Of a stretch of 47,530 nt of DNA, positions 35,918 through 43,834 are shown piece by piece. Under the pieces are notes generated by a model. The model made no database searches, was not told the origin of the DNA, and was given only the letters and a program-made list of their open reading frames with translations. The stretch is from contig JAUWWQ010000032.1 in assembly GCA_030616775.1 (NCBI GenBank), positions 1 through 47,530 of the forward strand. Direction: 5' to 3'. Source of the DNA: Planctomycetota bacterium. GTDB lineage: Bacteria; Planctomycetota; Phycisphaerae; UBA1845. Within the stretch, counting starts at the first letter, position 1. The number at the start of each line of letters is the position of its first letter. A program made the position numbers and the translations under genes.

Positions 35918-36477
35918 ATATGAGGGCGAACCAGAGTATGCCACGCGCCTGGCGACACGTTGTGCTCGTGTGTGGACTGACTGTCGTGATGGTGATCGCC
36001 GGCTGTCAGGCCGGGCGCAGCGGGTCTGGTGTTCGAACGCAGAGCAGCACGGCCCGCCGCAGTCGGCAGAGTCCCATCGTAAAGGTCGTCTGCCTGTATG
36101 ACCAAAAGCCGTGGCTTAATCTTGACGCAGCCGGCGACCGCGACCCGGAGGGAGTTCACTTTCGCGTCTTCCTCGACGCGGGGAGTGGCAAGGGAGTCTT
36201 CCGCGACGGCGTCTTCCACGTGGAGATGTACAGGATCGATCGAAAGTCGCCCGACGAGATTCAGCGGACACTGGTGAGCGATTGGGAGTATCCCACGAGC
36301 GCTTTCCAGCGTGTCCAATCCAAGTTGCTCGGTATGGGCTACCACCTGCGGTTGCGATGGGCCACAAAGGACATCGCCGGCTGCGAGATCGAAGTGATCA
36401 CCCAGTTTCGCGATCTTGACGGGAGCGTCGTACGATCGGAGACCAAACGCGCGCGTGTCCCCAAGTATACTTCCTGA
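35914..36477 (+). CDS. Lipoprotein translationally coupled to gspD
   Basis: 187 residues with a type II signal peptide: basic start, hydrophobic core VVLVCGLTVVMVIAGC, lipobox IAGC with Cys near residue 31. The mature part is a single globular domain of strands (VKVVCLYDQKPWLNLDAAGD, VHFRVFLDAGSGKGVFRDGV, YHLRLRWATKDIAGCEIEVI) with no family that I recognise. The start overlaps the gspD stop by four bases, so both are made from one message and probably in step. A lipoprotein made together with a secretin is a natural candidate for a pilotin, which guides the secretin to the outer membrane. That role is inferred from position only. The sequence does not resemble GspS or AspS. Confidence 0.75.
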   Translation: MNMRANQSMPRAWRHVVLVCGLTVVMVIAGCQAGRSGSGVRTQSSTARRSRQSPIVKVVCLYDQKPWLNLDAAGDRDPEGVHFRVFLDAGSGKGVFRDGVFHVEMYRIDRKSPDEIQRTLVSDWEYPTSAFQRVQSKLLGMGYHLRLRWATKDIAGCEIEVITQFRDLDGSVVRSETKRARVPKYTS

Positions 36478-36522
36478 ACCTGCACTAATGGGGATTCGAG
36501 GGAGCCGCAAGGTATAGGCCGA

Positions 36523-37356
36523 GTGGGTATCCGCGTCCCGGCGCGCCGGGAAAGCCTGCGGCTCGGTAAGATTGGAACCAAGGGATTGCACCGTTCGAGT
36601 CATGTCGCGTATCTGCGTGGTACGCCCGGGCTCCGGGGCTTCCGGCGTATCGGCGGTTCAGTTGCTCATAAGGCTGCGCTGTTCTGCGGCCTCGCAGTCT
36701 TGGTCCAACTCGGAACATCGTGTGATCGCGCGGAGAGTGGAACCGGCGATTTCGACAAATCGTTGCGCGGCCAAGCTGCCCCAGAGGCATCTTCTGACGA
36801 GCTCTTGTCACCGATCGAAACTGTCCGGCGCGTGCATCAATATCGTCTGGCCGGTCAGCTCGGGCGCATCAGGCCCTATCTTACGCCCGATCAGCGATTT
36901 GCGGTCGTTGAGCTGATCCAGGCGGTTGACCGGCTGGCGTGGGCAAACGAGGCTCTACAGGCGGCTGTCACCAAGCACATTGGCCGCGCCTCGGCCAGCG
37001 CCTTTGACCGGTCGCAGGTTGCCAACATCATCGGTGTGTTCTCCAAGGATGTGGAAGCCATCGCCGAACGGGTCGAGGGCGACAGAGCCGTAGTTACCAT
37101 CCAGGTGGGCAGACGGGTACCGCTCGACGAAGTTGATCTGATTCGCCACGAAGGCCGTTGGTTGATTCAAACGGACACGCCGATTCCCGGCGTGGCAGCG
37201 GAGCTTCGAAAACTGGCGGATGTCTTCATTGACGCAACTCGTCGGCTCGAGAAAGAGCGGCTGACGGCAATCCAGCTTGCCCGAGAGATCGAGGCTCGGG
37301 AAGCCGCCATCGGGCGGCGCTTGGCAGCGCTCACGCAACAGGACAAAGGCCCGTGA
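36523..37356 (+). CDS. Probable lipoprotein of unknown function
   Basis: The C-terminal 210 residues are clearly coding: a hydrophobic stretch ending in LGTSC (AALFCGLAVLVQLGTSC, near residues 51-67), a likely lipobox, followed by a helical globular domain. The domain contains SPIETVRRVHQYRLAGQLGR and later AVVTIQVGRRVPLDEVDLIR HEGRWLI, a pattern seen in small periplasmic DUF4878/NTF2-like folds. A long C-terminal coiled helix (about 230-275) follows. The annotated GTG start gives an unusually long 50-residue leader that contains one of the palindromes (36536-36551). The true start may be downstream at a TTG, or the 5' end may have been altered by that insertion. It follows the gspD-linked lipoprotein by 45 bp and may belong to the same operon. 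Confidence 0.65.
   Translation: MGIRVPARRESLRLGKIGTKGLHRSSHVAYLRGTPGLRGFRRIGGSVAHKAALFCGLAVLVQLGTSCDRAESGTGDFDKSLRGQAAPEASSDELLSPIETVRRVHQYRLAGQLGRIRPYLTPDQRFAVVELIQAVDRLAWANEALQAAVTKHIGRASASAFDRSQVANIIGVFSKDVEAIAERVEGDRAVVTIQVGRRVPLDEVDLIRHEGRWLIQTDTPIPGVAAELRKLADVFIDATRRLEKERLTAIQLAREIEAREAAIGRRLAALTQQDKGP
36536..36551. repeat. 16-bp perfect palindrome TCCCGGCGCGCCGGGA
   Basis: It is identical to the palindrome at 47133-47148 and belongs to the TCCCG/CGGGA family. It lies at the doubtful 5' end of the second lipoprotein frame. Confidence 0.6.
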
Positions 37357-37382
37357 TCGTCTGATCCGAAATCTGTGGTCGG

Positions 37383-37616
37383 TTACTGGCCGTGTTCGCT
37401 CTGCCGCTCTTCCAACCAAGCCATTTGGATGCGTTCGAGCTTGCCCTCGGTGGAGGCTTTGGGATCGTCGTCGAAGTCTTCCAGTTCGCACACCCATTTC
37501 TGCAGGTCGGTGAAGCGGACAGTCAGCGGGTCCAGATCGGGAAACCGCTCGAAAAGCTGGATGCCGATGTCCTCATAGTCGTCCCAGTTCAGTCCGTTGC
37601 CCATGTCGTACTCCAT
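37383..37616 (-). CDS. iscX: Fe-S assembly protein IscX
   Basis: A 77-residue acidic protein that binds IscS and iron and tunes cluster assembly. The sequence fits IscX throughout: LNWDDYEDIGIQLFERFPDL, DPLTVRFTDLQKWVCELEDF, DDDPKASTEGKLERIQMAWL. In E. coli IscX the same W-x-D, DLDP-x-TVRFTD and LEDFDDDP segments form the IscS/iron-binding face. The start at 37616 is chosen over a longer open frame because GAGGAAG lies 7-8 bases upstream and homology starts there. It is the last gene of the isc operon, as in E. coli, 74 bp after fdx; an 18-bp palindrome lies in that gap. Confidence 0.92.
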   Translation of the reverse strand: MEYDMGNGLNWDDYEDIGIQLFERFPDLDPLTVRFTDLQKWVCELEDFDDDPKASTEGKLERIQMAWLEERQSEHGQ

Positions 37617-37629
37617 GGCCGCTTCCTCA

Positions 37630-37647
37630 TCCCGACGTACGTCGGGA
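37630..37647. repeat. 18-bp perfect palindrome between fdx and iscX
   Basis: TCCCGACGTACGTCGGGA lies just upstream of the iscX ribosome binding site. In RNA it would form a nine-base-arm structure with no real loop, so it acts more likely as DNA dyad or REP-like element. It could lower or separate iscX expression. Confidence 0.6.
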
Positions 37648-37690
37648 CGGCTCTGATTGTGGCTCGTTCGCCAATCGGCATGACATTGAA

Positions 37691-38098
37691 CTACTGGCCC
37701 TCTTGCACGAGGTTGCGATTCCATTCGGGGATCTCGATGACAATGTCCGTTGTGCCGTCGGGGACACACTGGCACGCCAGTCGGCTCGTCGGCTTCAACC
37801 CCGGGGCTTCCTCGAGCTGGTCCTCTTCTTCCTCAGTAGGCTCGTTCAGCGTGTCGAAACCCTCCTTGACAACCACGTGGCAAGTGGAGCATGCGCAGAC
37901 GCCGCCGCAGGCGTGATCCATTTCGATGCCGTTGCCCAACGCAATGTCGAGGATGCTGCCCGGCAGGCCGTTGTGCTCGTAGGGGAACTTCTCGGGGTCC
38001 ACGTCGACGGTCACGTTCATGGGCATGAACGTGATCTTGTACTTGCCGGTCGGCATGGTCACGTCGGGTTGTTGGATATATGGGTTGACTCCGCCCAT
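37691..38098 (-). CDS. fdx: ISC-type [2Fe-2S] ferredoxin
   Basis: Electron donor to the ISC machinery (IscS/IscU); cytoplasmic. It has 135 residues. Cluster ligands are visible in DHACGGVCACSTCHVV (spacing C-x5-C-x2-C, consistent with adrenodoxin/Fdx type) and in the distal LACQC. The N-terminal strands (YKITFMPMNVTVDVD) and the acidic EEEEDQLEEAPGLKPTSRLA helix also match ISC ferredoxins, where this helix docks on IscS. About 20 residues precede the normal Fdx start, but AAGGAG nine bases before ATG 38098 supports this one. It follows hscA by 19 bp. Confidence 0.93.
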   Translation of the reverse strand: MGGVNPYIQQPDVTMPTGKYKITFMPMNVTVDVDPEKFPYEHNGLPGSILDIALGNGIEMDHACGGVCACSTCHVVVKEGFDTLNEPTEEEEDQLEEAPGLKPTSRLACQCVPDGTTDIVIEIPEWNRNLVQEGQ

Positions 38099-38117
38099 AG
38101 CGGTGCGTCTCCTTCAA

Positions 38118-40016
38118 CTACGTTGTCGAGGGCGACGAGGCATCTTGGGGTGATGATTGCTTCGCCGCCGATTCCGGTTCATCGGTGTCGTCGACCTGCA
38201 ACGTAGCGGTCATGGCCCGTTCGGCGAGCGAAGTGGTCGAGCGGTTGAAGACCTCGCGCCGTTCGTTAAGAGCCACCGGATCGTCGGTCTGCCTGGCGAA
38301 GGCTCGCAGATCGGCGATCGCGGCTGTCAGCGACCGGCGCTTGGCGTCGTCGATCAGATGGCCGTACCGCTCGATCATCTGCTCGGCCTTGTTTAGATCG
38401 AATTCCACAGCAGCGCGGACATCGATCAGATGATGCGCGGTCATATCCTCGCGGGCGTACTTGATCGCTTCCTCCTGCATGTGCCGGACCTCCTCACGGG
38501 TCAGCCCATGCGATGGAATGATCTGAACGCTGGCCGTTTTGCCGCTGCGCTGCTCGCGGGCGGACACATTGAGAATGCCGTTCTGATCGATTAAGAAAGT
38601 AACGTCGATCTTGGGGATGCCCGCGGGCATCGGGGGAATGTTCTGCAGCTCGAAAACCCCCAGAGAACGGCAGTCCCTGGCCAGCTCGCGCTCACCCTGC
38701 AGGACGTTGATCTTCACCGCAGTCTGACCATCCTGGAAGGTGGTGAACGTCTCGGTGGCCTGGCAGGGAATGCGGACGTTGGCGGACATCAGCTTGCCCA
38801 TGGCACCGCCGAGTGTCTCGATGCCTAGTGACAGTGGTGTGACATCCAGGAGCAGCACATCGCGGTTGGCCCCGCCCAATATCGATGCCTGCACGGCCGC
38901 ACCTATCGCCACAACCTGCTCGGGATCAAGAGCGGTATACGGCCGGCATCGAAAGACTTCGGCCACGCGCTGACGGACGTATGGCACACGGGTGGAGCCG
39001 CCGACCAGGACGACTTCGTTGATCTGTTCGGGTATCAGCTCGGCGGCCTTCATCGCCCGTGAGCAGGCCAGGATCGTCCGCCCCACCAGTGGCTCGATCA
39101 TCTTCTCGAATTCCTCACGCGTGATCGTCCGCCGGTAGACCTTGTCCGGTCCGATGGCGATTTCCACCCGAGCGGTATCCTGGTCGCTCAAGCGCTTCTT
39201 TATGTTCTCAGAGAGCGTCCGTAACTGCTGCTTGATGGTGGGGGTCGCTATCTCGATGCCGAACTGTTCGCGGATTTCCCTGCTGTACAGATCGATCAGC
39301 GTATGATCGAAGTCGTCACCGCCCAGATGGGTGTCGCCGTTGGTGGCCAGCACTTCAAATACGCCCTCTTCCAGGCGCAGAATGGAGATGTCGAACGTTC
39401 CGCCTCCCAGGTCATATACGGCGATGGTGGCGTGCTCCGTGCGGTCCAGCCCGTAGGCCAGGGCGGCTACCGTCGGTTCGTTCACTATACGGGCAACGTC
39501 AAGACCGGCGATCTGACCCGCGTCTCGTGTCGCCTGCCGCTGGGCGTCATCGAAGTGGGCCGGGACGGTGATGACCGCCCGGGAAACCGATCGCCCGAAA
39601 TGCCTCTCCGCACGGACCTTGAGTTCGCGCAGAATCATCGCACTGATTTCGGGCGGAGTATAGCACCTATCGTTCACCACCACCGCCGCGACGTCCCGTT
39701 GCTCGGTGTCATCGTCGGGTTGTGCCAGCCGGTAGGGCAGGCGGGCCGCGTCATCCTTCAGGTCAGCGATCCCTTTGCCCATCAAGCGCTTGATAGAGTA
39801 GATCGTTGTCAGAGGCCGCTCGACGGCATGCGCTCTAGCCTCGTGTCCGACCGTCACGCCGCCGTCTTCATGGAACGCGACGACGGACGGCAGGATAACG
39901 TCGTCATCGGCGGCCGGACCCGGGATCAAGCGTGGTCCGCTGTCATCACTATACCCTACGAGCGAATTGGTGGTTCCCAGGTCGATGCCGATGATGATGT
40001 CGCCGGCCTCAGCCAT
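38118..40016 (-). CDS. hscA: Hsp70-type Fe-S chaperone HscA
   Basis: ATP-dependent chaperone that releases clusters from IscU; cytoplasmic. The start at 40016 is chosen because AGGAG is six bases upstream and [14 protein letters not shown] follows directly. The longer frame reads into hscB. The ATPase domain has [13 protein letters not shown] and [16 protein letters not shown]. The substrate domain follows [17 protein letters not shown] and ends in a helical lid. The product has 632 residues versus 616 in E. coli HscA. Placement next to hscB, iscU and fdx distinguishes it from DnaK. It overlaps hscB by eight bases, suggesting coupled translation. Confidence 0.92.
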   Translation of the reverse strand: MAEAGDIIIGIDLGTTNSLVGYSDDSGPRLIPGPAADDDVILPSVVAFHEDGGVTVGHEARAHAVERPLTTIYSIKRLMGKGIADLKDDAARLPYRLAQPDDDTEQRDVAAVVVNDRCYTPPEISAMILRELKVRAERHFGRSVSRAVITVPAHFDDAQRQATRDAGQIAGLDVARIVNEPTVAALAYGLDRTEHATIAVYDLGGGTFDISILRLEEGVFEVLATNGDTHLGGDDFDHTLIDLYSREIREQFGIEIATPTIKQQLRTLSENIKKRLSDQDTARVEIAIGPDKVYRRTITREEFEKMIEPLVGRTILACSRAMKAAELIPEQINEVVLVGGSTRVPYVRQRVAEVFRCRPYTALDPEQVVAIGAAVQASILGGANRDVLLLDVTPLSLGIETLGGAMGKLMSANVRIPCQATETFTTFQDGQTAVKINVLQGERELARDCRSLGVFELQNIPPMPAGIPKIDVTFLIDQNGILNVSAREQRSGKTASVQIIPSHGLTREEVRHMQEEAIKYAREDMTAHHLIDVRAAVEFDLNKAEQMIERYGHLIDDAKRRSLTAAIADLRAFARQTDDPVALNERREVFNRSTTSLAERAMTATLQVDDTDEPESAAKQSSPQDASSPSTT

Positions 40017-40662
40017 TATCAGCTCCTGATGCTCGGGCCAACGGATCGGCTGCCACTTGCTCCAGGAGGTTGTCGAAGTACTTGAGCGAGTTGAGCAGAC
40101 GGCGGAACTCCTTTTTATCCTCGTCGCTGTGGGCTGCAAGCTGATCGGCCCGGCTTGCTATCTGCTCCAGTGCCTGAGCCCGGCGGGCCTGGATCGACGA
40201 ACGCATTTGCTCCACGACCTGTGCGTCTTGCGACGATTGGGCCTCATCGATCTGCTCGCGAAGCACCATCACCTCGGCAAGCAGGTCGCCGGGAACGTCG
40301 CGCACTTCGGCTGCGCTGGGTCCCCCGGCCAGCTCCAGCATGTAGGCGGCCCGCTGAACGGGGTCCTTCAGAACCGTCATCGCTTGGTTGACCTCGGCGC
40401 TGAGCCGCGTAGCCAACTTCCGCATCTCCGGGGGCTGATCTGCAAAGCGATCCGGATGGATCTTGCGGCTGATTGCCCGAACGGCGGCGGTCAGTTGGCT
40501 CTCGTCGATTACATAGTTGCGTTGAAGTCCCAAAAGATCGAAATAGTCCGCGGATTGCGGGGGTGGATACAGCGTCCTGCACCCGGTGCAAACGATCGGT
40601 GAGGCCAGTTCAGCCTGGCATTTCAAGCACTTGACCGGGACTGTCGATTCTGTACAAGACAT
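40009..40662 (-). CDS. hscB: J-domain co-chaperone HscB with N-terminal zinc-ribbon
   Basis: It delivers IscU to HscA and stimulates its ATPase. The J domain (about residues 38-104) has the HPD motif in [14 protein letters not shown], preceded by DYFDLLGL. The C-terminal three-helix bundle (about 125-205), with [15 protein letters not shown], is the IscU-binding part. Before the J domain there are two CxxC pairs (CLKC, CTGC at about residues 12-28). This tetracysteine element is absent from E. coli HscB but resembles the N-terminal metal site of mitochondrial HSCB proteins. The product has 217 residues versus 171 in E. coli. A 168-bp gap to iscA holds nothing recognisable. Confidence 0.92.
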   Translation of the reverse strand: MSCTESTVPVKCLKCQAELASPIVCTGCRTLYPPPQSADYFDLLGLQRNYVIDESQLTAAVRAISRKIHPDRFADQPPEMRKLATRLSAEVNQAMTVLKDPVQRAAYMLELAGGPSAAEVRDVPGDLLAEVMVLREQIDEAQSSQDAQVVEQMRSSIQARRAQALEQIASRADQLAAHSDEDKKEFRRLLNSLKYFDNLLEQVAADPLARASGADNG

Positions 40663-40830
40663 AAACCAAGGGCGGCTCGCGCTGAGGCCGATGGGACGTT
40701 TGGCCTGCCTTCTAGCGTGAAAAGGACGCTGCGCCGGCGGGATCGCTTGGCGGCAACAGTCGGTCGGGGCAACAATAATACTGCCACCACCGCGCGACGT
40801 AACCGCCGACGCAGCTGTCGCACTTACTGC

Positions 40831-41181
40831 TCAGGCCGAGAAGCTCGCGCCACAACCACAGGTACTCGTCGCGTTGGGATTGTTGAACACGAACCCGCGC
40901 CCCATCAATTCATCCTTGAAATCCACGGTGGTGCCCTCGAGATACAGCAGGCTCTTCGGATCACAGACGATCTGGATGCCGTGTTGCTCCCACTGCTCGT
41001 CGTGCTCACCGACCGTTTCAGTCAGATCCAGTGAGTAGCTGAAACCGCTACACCCGCCTCCCTTTACGCCGACCCGCAGAAAGCGAGGCTTGGGCTCCTG
41101 GTTATCCTTTCTGGCCGCCTCGGCCTGTTGCTCGATGATGTTCTTGACTTCCCTGGCGGCCGTTTCCGTGAGTGTCACCAT
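40831..41181 (-). CDS. iscA: A-type Fe-S carrier IscA
   Basis: Carries assembled clusters or iron to target proteins. It has 116 residues. The three expected cysteines are in GGGCSGFSYSL (about residue 44) and the C-terminal TCGCGASF. MVTLTETAAREVKNII is the classic N-terminus. The position, third after iscS and iscU, supports the name over ErpA or SufA. It lies 137 bp after iscU; that gap shows no gene. Confidence 0.93.
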   Translation of the reverse strand: MVTLTETAAREVKNIIEQQAEAARKDNQEPKPRFLRVGVKGGGCSGFSYSLDLTETVGEHDEQWEQHGIQIVCDPKSLLYLEGTTVDFKDELMGRGFVFNNPNATSTCGCGASFSA

Positions 41182-41318
41182 GTCAGCTCCTCCATATCAT
41201 CTCCAGTCGGTATACGGGACGGTCTGTCGTTCTATCGGAGCTTCTCTTGAGTGCCCCGTCAAGCGACCACTGTTGTCTACGACGGTCCCAGGCTGTTCGT
41301 TCGCCGCGTAACAGCCGG

Positions 41319-41735
41319 TCACTTCGTGCTCACCGTTTCCTTATCAGCCTCTGCCCGCTCCCGCTTTTTCTTGACATCGGCGATGGCGGCCCGGACGGCA
41401 TCTTCCGCCAGCACACTGCAATGAATCTTCACCGGTGGCAGTGCCAGTTCTTTGACAATTTCGGTGTTTCTGATCTGCAGGGCTTGGTCAAGCGTCCGGC
41501 CTTTTACCCACTCGGTGGCCAGCGAACTGCTGGCGATCGCGCTGCCGCATCCAAAGGTCTTGAACTTGGCGTCGATTATGCGGTTGTCGTCGTCAACCTG
41601 GATCTGCAGCTTCATCACATCGCCGCACTCCGGAGCCCCGACGATGCCGGTCCCCACATCAGGGGCCGATTGATTCATGGAGCCCACGTTTCGTGGGTGC
41701 TGATAGTGGTCAACAACCTTGTCACTATACGCCAT
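41319..41735 (-). CDS. iscU: Fe-S scaffold protein IscU
   Basis: The protein on which clusters are built from IscS sulfur. It has 138 residues. Ligands are visible: C in APECGDVM (about 37), C in TFGCGSAIASSS (about 63) and C in LPPVKIHCSVLAEDA (about 106). LPPVK is the HscA recognition motif, in accord with the hscA/hscB genes downstream. The Asp in the first ligand motif and the final helix (AVRAAIADVKKKRERAEAD) fit. AAGGAG is nine bases before the ATG. The C-terminal ten residues are an extra charged tail. Confidence 0.95.
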   Translation of the reverse strand: MAYSDKVVDHYQHPRNVGSMNQSAPDVGTGIVGAPECGDVMKLQIQVDDDNRIIDAKFKTFGCGSAIASSSLATEWVKGRTLDQALQIRNTEIVKELALPPVKIHCSVLAEDAVRAAIADVKKKRERAEADKETVSTK

Positions 41736-41813
41736 GTGGGCTTACTCCTTGTTTCACGACCCATGTTGTCGCCGTGAGTCCGGGCTGTCGTCTGTATCTA
41801 TGCATTCGATGTC

Positions 41814-43025
41814 CTAATGACGTTGCCATTCCGCAGTCGACGGATCGACTCCCGCCTGGGCCATTTCATATAGCGGGCTCATCTCCCTCAAGTGATTGAC
41901 CGCCTCGACAACCTGATCAATCGTGTAGTCGATGTCCTCTTGGGTAGTGAACCGGCCCAGGGAGAAGCGAATCGAGCTGTGGGCCAAATCCTCGCCGAGT
42001 CCAAGACCTTTAAGGACATAGCTGGGTTCCAGTGACGCGCTGGTGCAGGCACTGCCGCTGCTTACGGCGATGTCACTGATGCCCATCATCAGGCTTTCAC
42101 CCTCGATGTACAGGAAGCTGACGTTGAGCGTATTGGGCAGCCGGTGCTCGGGGTGCCCGTTCATCGTTATGTCGCTTAGCTGCTCATTCAAACCCGCCCA
42201 CAGGCGGTCGCGGAGTCTGGCGATGCGGACACTCTCGGTGGGCATCTCCTGCAAGGCGATTTCGGCTGCGGCCCCACATCCCACGACACCAGGGACGTTC
42301 AGCGTGCCGCTACGTATGCCACGTTCGTGACCGCCACCGTAAATGATCGGTTGCAGGCGGACACGCGGTTTCCTGCGGCGGACATACACCGCCCCGGCGC
42401 CCTTGGGTCCGTAGATCTTGTGGGCCGACATGGTCAGCAGGTCTATCCCCATTGCCTCGACATCAATGGGGATTTTCCCGAACGCCTGCGTCGCGTCGGT
42501 GTGGAACAGGACACCTTTCTCCTTGCACAAGCTGCCGATCTCGGGGATTGGATGGATCGTGCCGATCTCATTGTTGGCGAACATCAACGAGACCAGGATC
42601 GTGTCCTCACGGATCGCGTCTCTGACCTGGTCCACGCTGACGCAGCCGGTCTGATCGGGATCGAGCCATGTCACCTCGTATCCTTGCGTCTCCAGAAACT
42701 TGCAGGGATCGATGACCGCCTTGTGCTCGATCTTGCAAGTGACCATGTGCTTGCCTTTCTCGGCGTACATTCGGGCGACACCGAGGATGGCCGTGTTGTT
42801 GCCCTCGGTGGCACCGCTGGTCCAGATGATCTCCTTACTGCTGGCGCCGATCACCTTGGCCACCTGCTCACGAGCCTTATCGACGGCCTCTTCCGCGATC
42901 CAGCCATAGCGATGATTACGACTCGCGGCGTTGCCGAAGTGCTCCCGGTAATAGGGGAGCATTGCCTCCAGGACGCGCGGTTCAACCGGCGTCGTGGCGT
43001 TGTTGTCAAGATATACGGCCCTCAT
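41814..43025 (-). CDS. iscS: Cysteine desulfurase IscS
   Basis: A PLP enzyme that takes sulfur from cysteine for clusters and tRNA thiolation. The start at 43025 is supported by GGAG eight bases upstream; the GTG ten codons earlier has none. The product has 403 residues, as in E. coli (404). The PLP Lys lies in [12 protein letters not shown] (about 207). The catalytic Cys is in [17 protein letters not shown] (about 327), the long-loop group I form. The C-terminus [20 protein letters not shown], ending in EWQRH, strongly resembles proteobacterial IscS, whose end binds IscU. It follows iscR by 47 bp. Confidence 0.96.
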   Translation of the reverse strand: MRAVYLDNNATTPVEPRVLEAMLPYYREHFGNAASRNHRYGWIAEEAVDKAREQVAKVIGASSKEIIWTSGATEGNNTAILGVARMYAEKGKHMVTCKIEHKAVIDPCKFLETQGYEVTWLDPDQTGCVSVDQVRDAIREDTILVSLMFANNEIGTIHPIPEIGSLCKEKGVLFHTDATQAFGKIPIDVEAMGIDLLTMSAHKIYGPKGAGAVYVRRRKPRVRLQPIIYGGGHERGIRSGTLNVPGVVGCGAAAEIALQEMPTESVRIARLRDRLWAGLNEQLSDITMNGHPEHRLPNTLNVSFLYIEGESLMMGISDIAVSSGSACTSASLEPSYVLKGLGLGEDLAHSSIRFSLGRFTTQEDIDYTIDQVVEAVNHLREMSPLYEMAQAGVDPSTAEWQRH

Positions 43026-43072
43026 TCTGCGAACTCCATGACAACAGTCTGTCACAATGATACTCGTTCCGT

Positions 43073-43519
43073 TTATACGGGTTGCTCGGCGACTCCTTCG
43101 TCAGTTCCGTTGATGATCTCCGCCACCGAAACGCTCTCCAAAAAGTCTTTCAGTCGGGTGTAGATTCTGTGCGCCGGCTGTCGAATCGGACACGACGGCT
43201 CGAGGTCACAGGGTGTCTTGTCGGATACCGCCGAGGCCATCGTGCACTGCACGAGGTGAAATGGACCCTCGATGCTGGTGATTAGCTCGTGCAGACTGAT
43301 CGCCTCCACTGACTTGGCCAGGCCGTAGCCGCCGGCGGCGCCGCGGGCGCTGAACACAATCCCGGCCCCGGTCAGCGTCTTGAGAATGTTGGTCAGGATC
43401 GGGAGCGGCACCCCGGAATCCTCGGCAATCTCTCGGGCGCTGACGACGCCGCCTGACCCGTGTGCCAGACGCGAGAGTGCAATCAGCGCGTAGTCCGTCT
43501 TTTTCGTTAGTGCCAGCAT
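43073..43519 (-). CDS. iscR: Rrf2-family iron-sulfur regulator IscR
   Basis: A 148-residue transcription factor. The start at 43519 has GGAG nine bases upstream and gives the standard Rrf2 N-terminus ([14 protein letters not shown]). The winged helix spans about 1-70, with [20 protein letters not shown]. The three candidate cluster cysteines lie in LVQC..., TPC and PSCPI, spaced C-x11-C-x5-C, wider than C-x5-C-x5-C in E. coli IscR. It heads the isc operon and its promoter has two operator-like repeats, so autoregulation is likely. The divergent ygfZ-like gene may share the control region. Confidence 0.88.
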   Translation of the reverse strand: MLALTKKTDYALIALSRLAHGSGGVVSAREIAEDSGVPLPILTNILKTLTGAGIVFSARGAAGGYGLAKSVEAISLHELITSIEGPFHLVQCTMASAVSDKTPCDLEPSCPIRQPAHRIYTRLKDFLESVSVAEIINGTDEGVAEQPV

Positions 43520-43569
43520 CCCATCTGCTCCTTTGGCCGGGACACGGACTGCGGCCCGGATCAATCTAT

Positions 43570-43598
43570 CATATAGCACTAAATCGGTGCCATATCAA
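43570..43598 (-). promoter_or_regulatory. Candidate iscR promoter
   Basis: On the minus strand TTGATA (43598-43593) is followed after 17 bp by TATATG (43575-43570); TATGAT (43573-43568) is an alternative -10 with a 19-bp spacer. The spacer is almost entirely filled by the operator-like repeat at 43576-43590. Confidence 0.55.
43576..43590 (-). promoter_or_regulatory. Operator-like site B (probable IscR site)
   Basis: Minus strand GCACCGATTTAGTGC, an imperfect dyad with GCAC/GTGC ends. It matches 12 of 15 positions with site A 33 bp away and lies between the -35 and -10 boxes, where a bound protein would block polymerase. Confidence 0.55.
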
Positions 43599-43608
43599 TA
43601 GCTTTTCT

Positions 43609-43623
43609 GGACTAATTTGGTGC
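43609..43623 (-). promoter_or_regulatory. Operator-like site A (probable IscR site)
   Basis: Minus strand GCACCAAATTAGTCC, same orientation as site B, 33 bp centre to centre (about three helical turns). It lies just upstream of the -35 box. Confidence 0.5.
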
Positions 43624-43834
43624 TATTTTTTCACGATGGCGTGGTCCAACCCACGCAATCAACGTAACTTCTTTTGTACCAATGGGTTACAGATGGCGGC
43701 TCCGTAGTGACCCGCAAGCTTTGGATAGCTCGGAGGGCGGACGAGCAGTTGATTGGAGCAAGGCCTGGACCTATCGTGCGAAAGGCTCGGGCGTGGCACG
43801 TATTATGATATTGTCTTGATTACGAGGCGCTCTT

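Larger units (their letters stand above)
43520..43834. other. 315-bp divergent control region, iscR / ygfZ
   Basis: Contains the iscR promoter and two operator-like sites (43570-43623). TATTAT/TATGAT boxes at 43801-43809 may be the -10 of the ygfZ gene, without a clear -35. No gene is visible in between. Confidence 0.55.
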
